Assembly: GCA_944324245.1 (NCBI GenBank)
Contig: CALUVO010000017.1
Coordinates: 1 to 38,435 of the forward strand
Length of the DNA stretch: 38,435 nucleotides
Direction: 5' to 3'
Source: Candidatus Gastranaerophilales bacterium
GTDB taxonomy: Bacteria; Cyanobacteriota; Vampirovibrionia; Gastranaerophilales; Gastranaerophilaceae
Part shown: one piece after another, positions 15,978 to 23,992 of the stretch
How the letters are laid out: every line of letters begins with the position of its first letter
Position numbering within the stretch: position 1 is the first letter of the stretch
The notes under the pieces: generated by a model
The model's input: only the letters and a program-made list of their open reading frames with translations
What the model was told of the DNA's origin: nothing
The model's database searches: none
Translations under genes and position numbers: made by a program

Positions 15978-17549
15978 TTAGTTTTCCTTTGTGATACGTC
16001 CGTCAGCTTTTATGGTAATAGGTTTTCCGTTGAAAGATTTTATGTAATCAATCAGCATCTGAGTTTCATTTTTGTCACATTTATGTATAATTTTTTGCGG
16101 ACAGGCAAGTGCTTCAAGACCTTCACTTCCACCTGCTACAAAGGTGTTGTATGCAACTTTAAAGAATTTGTCGCTGCTCGGGTTTTGTGAATCCAGAGGA
16201 ACTCTTGTTCCGTCCTGTTTTACAAGTACTACATCTTTTACTTTATTGTCTTTACCTATTACATATCGAAGACCTGCCACCTGAAGCGCACCTGTCCTGT
16301 GATATTTTGTAGTTGCTTGAATTGCGCTGTTGAGTACATCTATAATGTCTTTTTCGCTTAATTTGTATACATTTACATCATTATAAAAAGGCATAAGATC
16401 CATTACATCTCTGTCTGTAACGGGACCTGCAGGAAGGCTGGCCCTGATTCCGCCCATGTTATTCAAAACAAGGTCAGCATCCGAGTATTTTAAATACGCA
16501 TCACTCAAAAATGCACTTATCGGGCTTTCTTCAAGAACAGTTTCCGGTTTTGATTTTACTTCCTGCGCAATAACACCTATTTCCTCGGGTGCACCGAGTG
16601 ATATATCTTCCATTGTTTTAACAGCGAGATTTTCGCGCTGATTATCCAGTGATTTTATTTCATTTTTTGCTTTAATTATGCGTCCGAATTTATCATAAAC
16701 AACATCAAGCTCACCGTAAGAATGACCGTTTTTGCCTGCCTGGGTAATTATTACCCATTCACCTCTAGGCGATTTGAATAAATTTTGTCCGTATACTAAT
16801 CCGTTTAGCGTATCATGAGAATGTCCGTCATTAATGATATCTATACCGCCGACATGCTGTGCAACCATTACAGCTGCATCTTTTCCTATATGAGATACTA
16901 GTTTTATGATATTAACGCCCTGCTTTTCAAGTTTATCCACTTCTCTTTTTAATGCTTCTTCTGTCTCTTTTACATTTAAAACACGAATATCTTGTGCACC
17001 CTCTTGACTTTGCGAGCTTAATCTTGAAAATAAATCACAAGGAGCAAGTCCTATATAACCGATTTTTTTACCGTTTTCTTCAACAATCATAGAAGTCGCA
17101 AATCTTCCTGCATCTGCATCATCTTTTAACGGATAAGAGGCAATTTTAGAGTTATCTTTTGGTACAAGATTCAAAGCAAGTGTTTTAAATTTCGCAAAAT
17201 CCAGCATTTCTGACAGACCCTGCGCACCTTTGTAATCCATATTGTGATTACCGGGTGCAGCTGCCGTAATATTGCACATATTCATAATTTTAACAATAGC
17301 AATATTTTTATCTCTATTCGCTCCTACCCATTCATCTCCGGATAGAATAACATCACCTGTAGGATTTTCTTTTTTAAATACATCTGAAACAGTTTTGAAT
17401 TTTCTAAAGGCTTTTAAGTGTCCGTGAAAATCATTGCCGTATAATGTTTTTTGTCTGAATTCACCATTATTTTGTACAGGGGAAACATTATTATTTCCGA
17501 ATTTTATTCCGGAATTATAAAAATTGCTGAAATTGTTATTAATGAACAT
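15978..17549 (-). CDS. 5'-nucleotidase/UshA-family metallophosphatase
   Basis: A two-domain phosphoesterase of 523 aa. The N-terminal metallophosphatase domain has NDFHGH (Asp40, His42), SGDEW (Asp72), GNHNMDYKG (Asn101, His102), VSHIGKD and DGHSHD, which supply the two-metal site. The 5'-nucleotidase C-terminal domain follows (LNNMGGIRASLPAGPVT, LMPFYND, TGALQVAGLRYV). Relatives act outside the cytoplasm on nucleotides or similar esters. Unusually, there is no signal peptide: the first 35 residues are Asn-rich and polar (NNNFSNFYNSGIKFGNNN). The next gene, on the other strand, has a similar Asn-rich start. Confidence 0.88.
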   Translation of the reverse strand: MFINNNFSNFYNSGIKFGNNNVSPVQNNGEFRQKTLYGNDFHGHLKAFRKFKTVSDVFKKENPTGDVILSGDEWVGANRDKNIAIVKIMNMCNITAAAPGNHNMDYKGAQGLSEMLDFAKFKTLALNLVPKDNSKIASYPLKDDADAGRFATSMIVEENGKKIGYIGLAPCDLFSRLSSQSQEGAQDIRVLNVKETEEALKREVDKLEKQGVNIIKLVSHIGKDAAVMVAQHVGGIDIINDGHSHDTLNGLVYGQNLFKSPRGEWVIITQAGKNGHSYGELDVVYDKFGRIIKAKNEIKSLDNQRENLAVKTMEDISLGAPEEIGVIAQEVKSKPETVLEESPISAFLSDAYLKYSDADLVLNNMGGIRASLPAGPVTDRDVMDLMPFYNDVNVYKLSEKDIIDVLNSAIQATTKYHRTGALQVAGLRYVIGKDNKVKDVVLVKQDGTRVPLDSQNPSSDKFFKVAYNTFVAGGSEGLEALACPQKIIHKCDKNETQMLIDYIKSFNGKPITIKADGRITKEN

Positions 17550-17622
17550 ATAAAAAATCCGTAAATCTTAACAGTCATATAAAACACGTCACTAAAAAAA
17601 CTTGCCATTATATTAACATTTG

Positions 17623-17648
17623 TTTACAAAAGCTCTAATGTTTGTAAA
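17623..17648. promoter_or_regulatory. Inverted repeat between divergent genes
   Basis: TTTACAAA at 17623-17630 and TTTGTAAA at 17641-17648 are exact inverted repeats separated by 10 nt. The site lies between the divergent 5'-nucleotidase and glycine-zipper genes and could be an operator. No protein partner can be named. Confidence 0.35.
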
Positions 17649-17705
17649 TTATTCTATTGCAATTGTTTTTATATATATAAGGTTAGAATATAGGAAGATT
17701 TTTAT

Positions 17706-18992
17706 ATGGTAAACGGTGTATCAGGTTATAATAATAATTCAGCAGCATTTTACAGAGCAGCTGCAGGAACGTATGTTTTAAATAAAAATAACAATACAGA
17801 AACAATGATTAAATTTGTAAATGGTTCTCCTATTGTCGTTTCTCAAGAACCAAGTGCTATGCAGACAGCAATAGGAACATTGCCTTTTGCAGGTTTATTT
17901 GGAGTATTTCAGGGTGTTGCAGCATTAAAAAATAATGGTTTACAGGGTGCCGAACGTGAAGCTTTTAAGGCATCAGGTGCAAAAGGCTGGAATTTATCAG
18001 AAACTATTAAAAATGTAAAAGCAAGACATCCTTATTCTTCAAGAGGCGAAGCAGTTAAAGCTGGTAAAGATGTTTTAAAAAAAGAATACGGAAACTTCTT
18101 TAAAAAACATGTTGCTGTAGATACGGCTAACAGAGGTTTTTTAGGAAAACTTTTAGATAAAATCCCCGGATACAAATCTGTAAGAGCATCAGGTTTCGGT
18201 CAGGCTATGGGACGCTCAGGTGCAGGTTGGATGCTTGTTCTTGATGGTGCAGTAAAAACATTTACTGATGTTGTTCCTGCATTCAAAGAACTCGGTTTTA
18301 ATGCAGGTATGAAACAGGTTGCAAAATCAGGTACTGAAGTTGTAGCCGGAGCAGCTGGATGGCTTGCAGGTGACGCTGTTGGTACAGCAATCGGCACAGC
18401 AATCGGTACTGCAATTTGCCCTGGTGTAGGTACGGCAATCGGCGGTTTCTTAGGTAAATTTATCGGTGGTGCTGTTGGCGGCGCAATCGCAGGTAAAGCT
18501 GCTAAAACAATAACCGGTAAAACAGAAATCGAAAAAGCTCAGGAAGCACAAATGGCTCAAGTAGCACAGCAGATAGATGCTGATGCACAGACTAAAGTAG
18601 CTCTTGCTCAACAAACTTATGAGCAGGCAGAACAAGTTCTTGCTCAGGATCCGAATAATCAGGATGCACTTGCTGCTAAAGCCGCTGCAGAAGCTGTATT
18701 AAGTGAAGCTGCTGATGCGCAAACTGAACAAATGACACAGACAGCACCTGCTCAAACTCCTGCTGCCCCTGTTCAACAAACTCAAACAGCTTTTATGACT
18801 ACACCTCAGGGTATTCCTGTAGTTCCCGGATTTAACGGTTGCAGCTACGATATGAATATATTCCACCAGGCAATGTCTACAGCATCTATGCCTTACGCAA
18901 ATCCCGGTTATAACAATCCGCTTGCAGCACAAACAAATCCGGCAGCAGTTCAAATCAATCCTTTTTTGAACCAACCACAACAAGCAGCTTAA
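17706..18992 (+). CDS. Glycine-zipper protein of unknown function
   Basis: I do not recognise this 428-aa protein. Its parts are an Asn-rich polar start without signal peptide (1-35), a mixed region with basic segments (about 75-170), and a long Gly/Ala stretch at about 210-265 with repeated GxxxG spacing (AVGTAIGTAIGTA, GGFLGKFIGGAVGGAIAG). A Gln/Ala-rich helical, probably coiled-coil, region follows at about 273-345, then a Pro/Gln/Ala-rich tail. Glycine zippers occur in membrane-inserting or pore-forming segments, so a secreted or membrane-active role is possible, but this is inference. It is monocistronic, ends in a strong bidirectional terminator and uses Ala-rich codons unlike its neighbours. 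Confidence 0.85.
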   Translation: MVNGVSGYNNNSAAFYRAAAGTYVLNKNNNTETMIKFVNGSPIVVSQEPSAMQTAIGTLPFAGLFGVFQGVAALKNNGLQGAEREAFKASGAKGWNLSETIKNVKARHPYSSRGEAVKAGKDVLKKEYGNFFKKHVAVDTANRGFLGKLLDKIPGYKSVRASGFGQAMGRSGAGWMLVLDGAVKTFTDVVPAFKELGFNAGMKQVAKSGTEVVAGAAGWLAGDAVGTAIGTAIGTAICPGVGTAIGGFLGKFIGGAVGGAIAGKAAKTITGKTEIEKAQEAQMAQVAQQIDADAQTKVALAQQTYEQAEQVLAQDPNNQDALAAKAAAEAVLSEAADAQTEQMTQTAPAQTPAAPVQQTQTAFMTTPQGIPVVPGFNGCSYDMNIFHQAMSTASMPYANPGYNNPLAAQTNPAAVQINPFLNQPQQAA

Positions 18993-19043
18993 TCTTTAAA
19001 TTCATATAAATATATTTACCATATTTGCTAACCAAAAAAATAA

Positions 19044-19072
19044 AGCGGTCAAATAATTGACCGCTGTTTTTA
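19044..19072. terminator. Bidirectional terminator
   Basis: AGCGGTCAA 19044-19052 and TTGACCGCT 19057-19065 form a perfect 9-bp stem with an ATAA loop. It is followed by GTTTTT on the plus strand, and by an A-rich run on the left that serves as the T-run for the minus strand. It ends both the glycine-zipper gene and the ribbon-helix-helix gene. Confidence 0.85.
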
Positions 19073-19158
19073 TAAAACCTATTCCTTATTTCCCCTATTA
19101 GTCTAGTATTGCATCTAGTTTTGCCGATTTTTTAATTCTAATTATAATTAAAGCTTCT

Positions 19159-19347
19159 TTAGTCAAGTAATGCTTCTAAGATTGTTGCATTTTTAGCAGC
19201 AAGTGTATTTTCACGTACTTTGTTTCTGTGAATGTAAGTTCTCAATGCTTCACGAATCAATTCACTTCTTGAACGATTTTCATTATCTGCTACTTGATCG
19301 ATTTCATCTAAAAATTTTTCCGGCATTGAAATAAGTACTCTTGACAT
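19159..19347 (-). CDS. Ribbon-helix-helix transcriptional regulator
   Basis: A 62-aa protein of the CopG/Arc/MetJ fold, which binds DNA as dimers through an N-terminal beta-strand. The strand is SRVLISMPEKFLDEID and the helix-turn RSRSELIREALRTYIHR matches the family pattern. A very strong AGGAGG ribosome-binding site precedes the ATG. No toxin gene is adjacent, so a plain regulator is more likely than an antitoxin. Its promoter at 19459-19487 contains a perfect tandem motif of the kind such proteins bind, which suggests autoregulation (inference). Confidence 0.88.
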   Translation of the reverse strand: MSRVLISMPEKFLDEIDQVADNENRSRSELIREALRTYIHRNKVRENTLAAKNATILEALLD

Positions 19348-19418
19348 AAGTTTCCTCCTGTGGTTGTCTACTCTCTTTTTGTTTTTTGTTCTCTTAATAT
19401 CTCTCGTACTTATATAAA

Positions 19419-19440
19419 CAATTTTTGGATATAAAAATTG
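19419..19440. repeat. Inverted repeat in the RHH gene leader
   Basis: CAATTTTT 19419-19426 and AAAAATTG 19433-19440 are exact inverted repeats with a 6-nt spacer, within the predicted 5' untranslated region of the ribbon-helix-helix gene. Confidence 0.4.
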
Positions 19441-19458
19441 CCTATTTTATATCTACAA

Positions 19459-19487
19459 ATTATATATTTCTTAACAATACTTAACAA
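19459..19487 (-). promoter_or_regulatory. RHH gene promoter
   Basis: On the minus strand, TTGTTA (19487-19482), a 17-nt spacer and a perfect TATAAT (19464-19459). The leader would be about 105 nt. Confidence 0.75.
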
Positions 19488-19488
19488 T
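19470..19488. promoter_or_regulatory. Tandem operator candidate, site 1
   Basis: CTTAACAAT occurs at 19470-19478 and again at 19480-19488, a perfect tandem with a 10-bp period, about one helical turn. It covers the -35 element and most of the spacer of the RHH promoter. Ribbon-helix-helix dimers typically bind such phased short repeats. Confidence 0.6.
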
Positions 19489-19528
19489 ACAATTTTAAAA
19501 TGTGGATTTTATAAGCATTCATGGCTAT

Positions 19529-20380
19529 CTATGAAATAAAAGAATTTGTAGCAGTGTGTATAAATTCAATAATCTGAGAGAAATAATCCAAGGAAGAAGC
19601 ACCGTTTATAATAATATCAGCTTCTGATTTTGAAGGACGTATATATTTTTCTGCAGCTATACGCACATATTCCCAGTGTTTTAGAGCATTTTCTTCAGAT
19701 TGATTACGCTTTGATGCACGCTCGATAAACCATTTTTTTTGAATTTTAGGGTCAATATCAATGTATATTTTTACATCAAATACATCTTTAATATCTTTAT
19801 ACATTGCGGCCATACCTTCTACAAGTATGAATTTTTCCGAATGTATAGGTATAGAATTCGGAACACTTATGCCTGTGCCGTTTATAAGGTATTCCGGTGC
19901 TTTGATATTTATTCCATGTGAAAGTTTTATTAAATCTTCCTTTAAAATATCTAACTGGAAGCTATCAGGTGAATCTACATCATAGCCGTTATCTCTTAAT
20001 GCATCAAAGGTGCCGTATTGTTTGATGAGATCTGATATATCATTAAAATAGTTATCAATACTCAAAAATTCAAGAGGAAAATTTAATTTTTCGCTTGTTT
20101 TTTTTATATGTTTACAAATTGTAGTTTTCCCGCTTGCTGATTCCCCAGTAACTCCTATTAAAAATTTTTTTTGCGGATTTTCAATCAAACGTCTTGAAAA
20201 TTTTGATATAAAGTTTGGATTAATATCTTTAAATATAGGTCGTTCTGCCTTTTTATCATAAGATAATATTTGTTTAAATTTAGTCTGTAAATAAAATGCA
20301 AGAAACTCCCGTCCCGTTTTTGTAGAGAAATCGGGTTTAATGATTTTATCTTTTGTGGTAAATTCATTATCCGTTAACAT
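19529..20380 (-). CDS. Uridine kinase/phosphoribulokinase-family protein
   Basis: A P-loop kinase of the family that phosphorylates uridine or similar sugars and nucleosides. Walker A is GVTGESASGKTT; FLSIDNYFND matches the catalytic Asp/Tyr region of uridine kinases; DSPDSFQLDILKEDL and the arginine-rich lid ERASKRNQS are also typical. I chose ATG 20380 (283 aa) because CAGG lies about 7 nt upstream; ATG 20386 and TTG 20395 are in frame. An extra ~70-residue N-terminal region precedes the kinase fold and is not in the short Udk proteins. The exact substrate cannot be told from sequence. Confidence 0.8.
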   Translation of the reverse strand: MLTDNEFTTKDKIIKPDFSTKTGREFLAFYLQTKFKQILSYDKKAERPIFKDINPNFISKFSRRLIENPQKKFLIGVTGESASGKTTICKHIKKTSEKLNFPLEFLSIDNYFNDISDLIKQYGTFDALRDNGYDVDSPDSFQLDILKEDLIKLSHGINIKAPEYLINGTGISVPNSIPIHSEKFILVEGMAAMYKDIKDVFDVKIYIDIDPKIQKKWFIERASKRNQSEENALKHWEYVRIAAEKYIRPSKSEADIIINGASSLDYFSQIIEFIHTATNSFIS

Positions 20381-20438
20381 TTGCATACCTGACAAAATAC
20401 TCGTAAAGATTTTATTTTGTTATTTTTAATCCAAATTT

Positions 20439-20485
20439 TAAAAAATATTAAGCGCTGCAAAATTTATTTTTACAGCGCTTAATAT
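20439..20485 (-). terminator. lysC operon terminator
   Basis: A 13-bp perfect stem pairs 20445-20457 with 20473-20485 (core AAGCGCTG/CAGCGCTT) across a 15-nt loop. On the minus strand it is followed by TTTTTTAAAATTT, an intrinsic terminator for the fliO-to-lysC unit. Confidence 0.85.
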
Positions 20486-20490
20486 ACTTA

Positions 20491-21750
20491 TTATACATCC
20501 GGTAAGTCACCCATTACAATTGCAGTCTCTTTTGCATCAAGATGAAATGCGGTATGAAGTGCTTTTATAGCTTCGTTTGACTGATTTTTTTCAACAAGAC
20601 AGCTTATTTTTATTTCACTTGTTGAAATCATTTTTATATTTATTCCTTTTTCAGCAAGCGCTTTAAACATTGATGCTGCAATACCAGGACGATCGACCAT
20701 TCCAGCACCGACAATTGATACTTTAGCAATATCTTCATCAACCAGCACACCTGAAGCGTGAATTTCTTTTATAATTTCTTTTACAATTTCCATTGTTTTT
20801 TCATAATCTGTTTTTGCAACTGTAAAAGCAATATCATTTGTATCATCACTCCTACCGTATGATTGGATAATCATGTCAACACTTATATCAGAATTTGATA
20901 ACAATTCAAATATTTTTGCGGCATTACCGGGTATATCCGGAACTTCCGTTATAACTATTCTTATTTGAGATAAATCAGCTGCAACACCTGCAACAGGTTT
21001 ATTAATTTCCATGTCATCAACTCCTATTATATAAGTTCCTGTATCATCTAATTTAAAGGTACTCCTCACTCTCAAAGGCACCTGATATTGTTTTGCAGTT
21101 TCTACAGAGCGCGGGTGTAATACATTGGCTCCTACATGTGCTAATTCCAGCATTTCTTCATAAGAAATTTCCTTAAGTTTTGTAGCACATGGGACTATTC
21201 GCGGGTCAGTTGTATAGACACCTTCCACATCCGTATATATGTCACATCTGTCTGCATGCAATGCTCCGGCAATTGCTACAGCAGAAGTATCTGAACCACC
21301 TCTGCCCAGAGTAGTAATTTCGCCTTCCGGAGTAACGCCCTGAAAACCTGCTACCACAATAATTTCTCCTTTAGAAAGATGTTCTTTTAATTTGTTTGTT
21401 TTTATATCCACAATCCTAGCTTTAGAATGCACACATTCTGTTATAATTCCTACCTGTGCAGCATTCATACTTACAGCAGCATATCCTTGAGCCTGTATTG
21501 CCATTGTAAGCAAAGCAATAGATACCTGCTCACCTGTAGCAAGAAGCATATCGAGCTCTCTTGAATTCGGGTGCGCAGTTATTTCATTCGCCATTTTTAC
21601 AAGATAATCTGTCGTGTGTCCCATTGCAGAAACAACAACTATAACGTCATTACCATTATTTTTTTCTCTTATAACTGCTTTTGCGACATTTTTTATTTTA
21701 TCTGTATCAGCTACGGAGGTTCCGCCAAATTTTTGAACAATTATTCCCAC
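20491..21750 (-). CDS. lysC: Aspartate kinase
   Basis: Phosphorylates aspartate, the first step to lysine, threonine, methionine and diaminopimelate for peptidoglycan. The 419-aa protein has the N-terminal VQKFGGTSVAD (Lys7, Gly9-Gly10), TTLGRGGSDTSAVAIAGAL and DVEGVYTTDPRIV of the kinase domain. Two C-terminal ACT-type domains (from about residue 265, with ITEVPDIPGNAAKIF and VGAGMVDRPGIAASMF) normally give feedback control by end products. It starts at GTG 21750, 2 nt after the TPR gene, so it is the last gene of the unit. The link to the upstream genes may be transcriptional only. Confidence 0.97.
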   Translation of the reverse strand: MGIIVQKFGGTSVADTDKIKNVAKAVIREKNNGNDVIVVVSAMGHTTDYLVKMANEITAHPNSRELDMLLATGEQVSIALLTMAIQAQGYAAVSMNAAQVGIITECVHSKARIVDIKTNKLKEHLSKGEIIVVAGFQGVTPEGEITTLGRGGSDTSAVAIAGALHADRCDIYTDVEGVYTTDPRIVPCATKLKEISYEEMLELAHVGANVLHPRSVETAKQYQVPLRVRSTFKLDDTGTYIIGVDDMEINKPVAGVAADLSQIRIVITEVPDIPGNAAKIFELLSNSDISVDMIIQSYGRSDDTNDIAFTVAKTDYEKTMEIVKEIIKEIHASGVLVDEDIAKVSIVGAGMVDRPGIAASMFKALAEKGINIKMISTSEIKISCLVEKNQSNEAIKALHTAFHLDAKETAIVMGDLPDV

Positions 21751-21752
21751 TT

Positions 21753-23471
21753 TTAATTTGCCTCAAATTTATACTTTTCTGTTAAAAAATTTTTTACAAC
21801 CACTATCTTATCGTTATTATACTGCTGCAAAAATTTATTACAACATTTGTATGCAGTTTCTGCAGTTGTTTGTGCCAAGTTTTCATCTTTTATCATTTCT
21901 TGCAATATTTGTATCAACAATGTTTGATATTCAGGAATTACGAAAGCTTTATCCATTATTGATTCCATTATTGTTATAGATTCTGAAATATTATTCATAT
22001 TAAGCAAGGTTTCTGCTTTGCCAAGATACGCTGTTATATAATCAGGATTAATTTTTATTGCATTTTCAAATTTATCCAATGCATCATTAAGCTCGTTTGA
22101 CTTTAAAAGTACTATTCCAAATGCATAATTTGTATAAGCATCATTTTTATCCATAAGATAAGCTGTTCTTGCTTTTCTTTGTGCTTCTACATAATTGCCT
22201 GTGTCGAGCAGCAATTTTGCATAATTAAGATAAGCAGGAATATACTTTGGACAATATTCAATGCATTTTTTAAAGTAAGTTTTTGCATTTTCAAAATCAT
22301 GTTTTTTTGTATAACAATTTGCGATATTGAAGTATATAGAGTAATTTTTTTTGTCATTCTCATAAGAACTTTTATAATGCTCAAGTGCTTTGTCATAATC
22401 CTGCCTGTTATAAGATATTGCCGCAAGATTGTATAAGGTCATCGAATTAGATGGATTTATTTCAAGTACTTTATTAAAAAATTCTTCTGCTTGTGTATAT
22501 TCACTGCTCATAAGAAAATTCATTCCGAGATTAAATAAAACAATTTCAGATGTCGGGTTAATCAACAATGCTTTATACAATTTTTCTCTTGCTGCATCAA
22601 TAAAATTATATTTTTGCAGTGCAAGTCCCCAGTTTGTATAAAAATTTGCGTTCGGCTGCGCAATTTCATCAGCTGATTCAAAGGTTTCAAGGCACAAAGA
22701 ATCCTGACAGGTCTTAAGATAGCAATCAGCAAGAATTATGTATGCATCAACTTTAGTTTTGTCTAATGTTATAGCTTCTTGCGAATATTTTATTGCCAAT
22801 TTATAGTTGCATTGTTTCAGACTGCATAATGCAAGATAATAATATGAATCGTACTTGTCCTGAGCATATAACAGGCTCTGGTTAAATCGAAGGATTGCTT
22901 CAGTATATTTATCCTGTTCAAATAAAAGCAATCCCCATAAAAATAAAATAACGGGATTAGTCGGACTCAGGGATGATGCTTTTTTAAATTTTTCTTCGGC
23001 TTCACTTTTTCTGCCGGCTTTTGCAAGAGAAATACCCCAATTCAAGTATGTATCAGTGTCTCTGGGATCATATTTCTGAGCAATTTTGTATATTTTTATG
23101 GCACTTTTTAAATCACCTATTTCAGATAAAGCTGTCGCCCACATTGTGTATGCTCTGGCATTAAATTTATCTGTTCTTACTGCTTTTCTGAAATTTATTA
23201 TTGCGTCTTCATATTTTTTTTGTTTGAGCAATGCAATGCCTATATTTATATAGACATCAGGGTTTTGATTTGCCATTAGAGAGGCTGTTTGAAATTTATT
23301 CAGCGCTTTTTCCAATTCTCCTTTTCGTGCAAGTTCTATACCCCAGTTCATATAAGCTGTTACAGGGATTTGTGAGGTCTTTGCAATATTATTGTAATCA
23401 TTAATATATTTATCAAACTTGTTTATTTGTTTTTTTATATCTTCTTTGATTTGAAGAAACTTGCTTGTCAT
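21753..23471 (-). CDS. Tetratricopeptide-repeat protein
   Basis: A 572-aa protein built almost wholly of about 14-15 TPR units of 34 residues (recurring patterns such as YINIGIALLKQKKYEDAI and TLYNLAAISYNRQDYDKAL). TPR arrays form protein-binding scaffolds. No signal peptide or membrane segment is seen. It lies 5 nt after the HAD gene and 2 nt before lysC. With the neuB-like and HAD genes upstream, a role in surface-sugar or flagellar assembly is possible, because some TPR proteins pair with glycosyltransferases; no catalytic domain is present here. Confidence 0.92.
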   Translation of the reverse strand: MTSKFLQIKEDIKKQINKFDKYINDYNNIAKTSQIPVTAYMNWGIELARKGELEKALNKFQTASLMANQNPDVYINIGIALLKQKKYEDAIINFRKAVRTDKFNARAYTMWATALSEIGDLKSAIKIYKIAQKYDPRDTDTYLNWGISLAKAGRKSEAEEKFKKASSLSPTNPVILFLWGLLLFEQDKYTEAILRFNQSLLYAQDKYDSYYYLALCSLKQCNYKLAIKYSQEAITLDKTKVDAYIILADCYLKTCQDSLCLETFESADEIAQPNANFYTNWGLALQKYNFIDAAREKLYKALLINPTSEIVLFNLGMNFLMSSEYTQAEEFFNKVLEINPSNSMTLYNLAAISYNRQDYDKALEHYKSSYENDKKNYSIYFNIANCYTKKHDFENAKTYFKKCIEYCPKYIPAYLNYAKLLLDTGNYVEAQRKARTAYLMDKNDAYTNYAFGIVLLKSNELNDALDKFENAIKINPDYITAYLGKAETLLNMNNISESITIMESIMDKAFVIPEYQTLLIQILQEMIKDENLAQTTAETAYKCCNKFLQQYNNDKIVVVKNFLTEKYKFEAN

Positions 23472-23476
23472 TAGTT

Positions 23477-23992
23477 TTATTGTTCCTTGTCTTGCAAATT
23501 TTCTTTCAGAGCTGTTATATTATCAACCACTTCTCTAAATGCACCATTGCCTGCATTTGCCTTTGTAATTTGTATATGCGGTAATTGCTTTACTTTATAG
23601 TTAGCTTCTTCTACTGTTATAGCATATTTTACACTGTTTAAACACTCTATATCATTTACATCATCGCCTATATATAACATTTCTTCAGATTTTAGTGAAT
23701 ATTTCTCTTTAATACTTTCCAGCACAGGTAATTTGTTTCTTATACCCTGGTGAATATCTTCTAGAGAAAATTTTTCGGCAATATAATCTATTTCTTTGCT
23801 TTTTTCACCTGATATAACAGCTATTTTTATGCCACTTTTTACAGCAACAGATACTCCCATTAAATCTTTAAAACTAAGTTTTTTCAACTTTGTTTCCGGA
23901 TTAAGTATATATACAGAGTTGTCTGTAAATATACCGTCAAAATCGCTTACGATAATTTTTATATCTGCTGAAAGATTGAGAGTTTTATACAT
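23477..23992 (-). CDS. KdsC-type HAD phosphatase
   Basis: A 171-aa HAD-superfamily phosphatase of the small uncapped type that includes KdsC (Kdo-8-phosphate phosphatase) and the acylneuraminate-9-phosphate phosphatases. Motif I is SDFDGIFTDN (nucleophile and acid/base Asp), motif II is AVISGEKS, and motif IV is MLYIGDDVNDIECL. KANAGNGAFREVVD at the end is typical. Its ATG overlaps the neuB-like stop (TAATG), so the two are co-translated and probably act in sequence. The substrate is therefore likely a 9-phosphononic or octulosonic acid phosphate rather than a free choice from the family. Confidence 0.88.
   Translation of the reverse strand: MYKTLNLSADIKIIVSDFDGIFTDNSVYILNPETKLKKLSFKDLMGVSVAVKSGIKIAVISGEKSKEIDYIAEKFSLEDIHQGIRNKLPVLESIKEKYSLKSEEMLYIGDDVNDIECLNSVKYAITVEEANYKVKQLPHIQITKANAGNGAFREVVDNITALKENLQDKEQ

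Noticed and set aside
19159..19347. Ribbon-helix-helix protein as an antitoxin
   Set aside because: No toxin-like frame is adjacent on the same strand; both sides are a terminator and the uridine-kinase-family gene.
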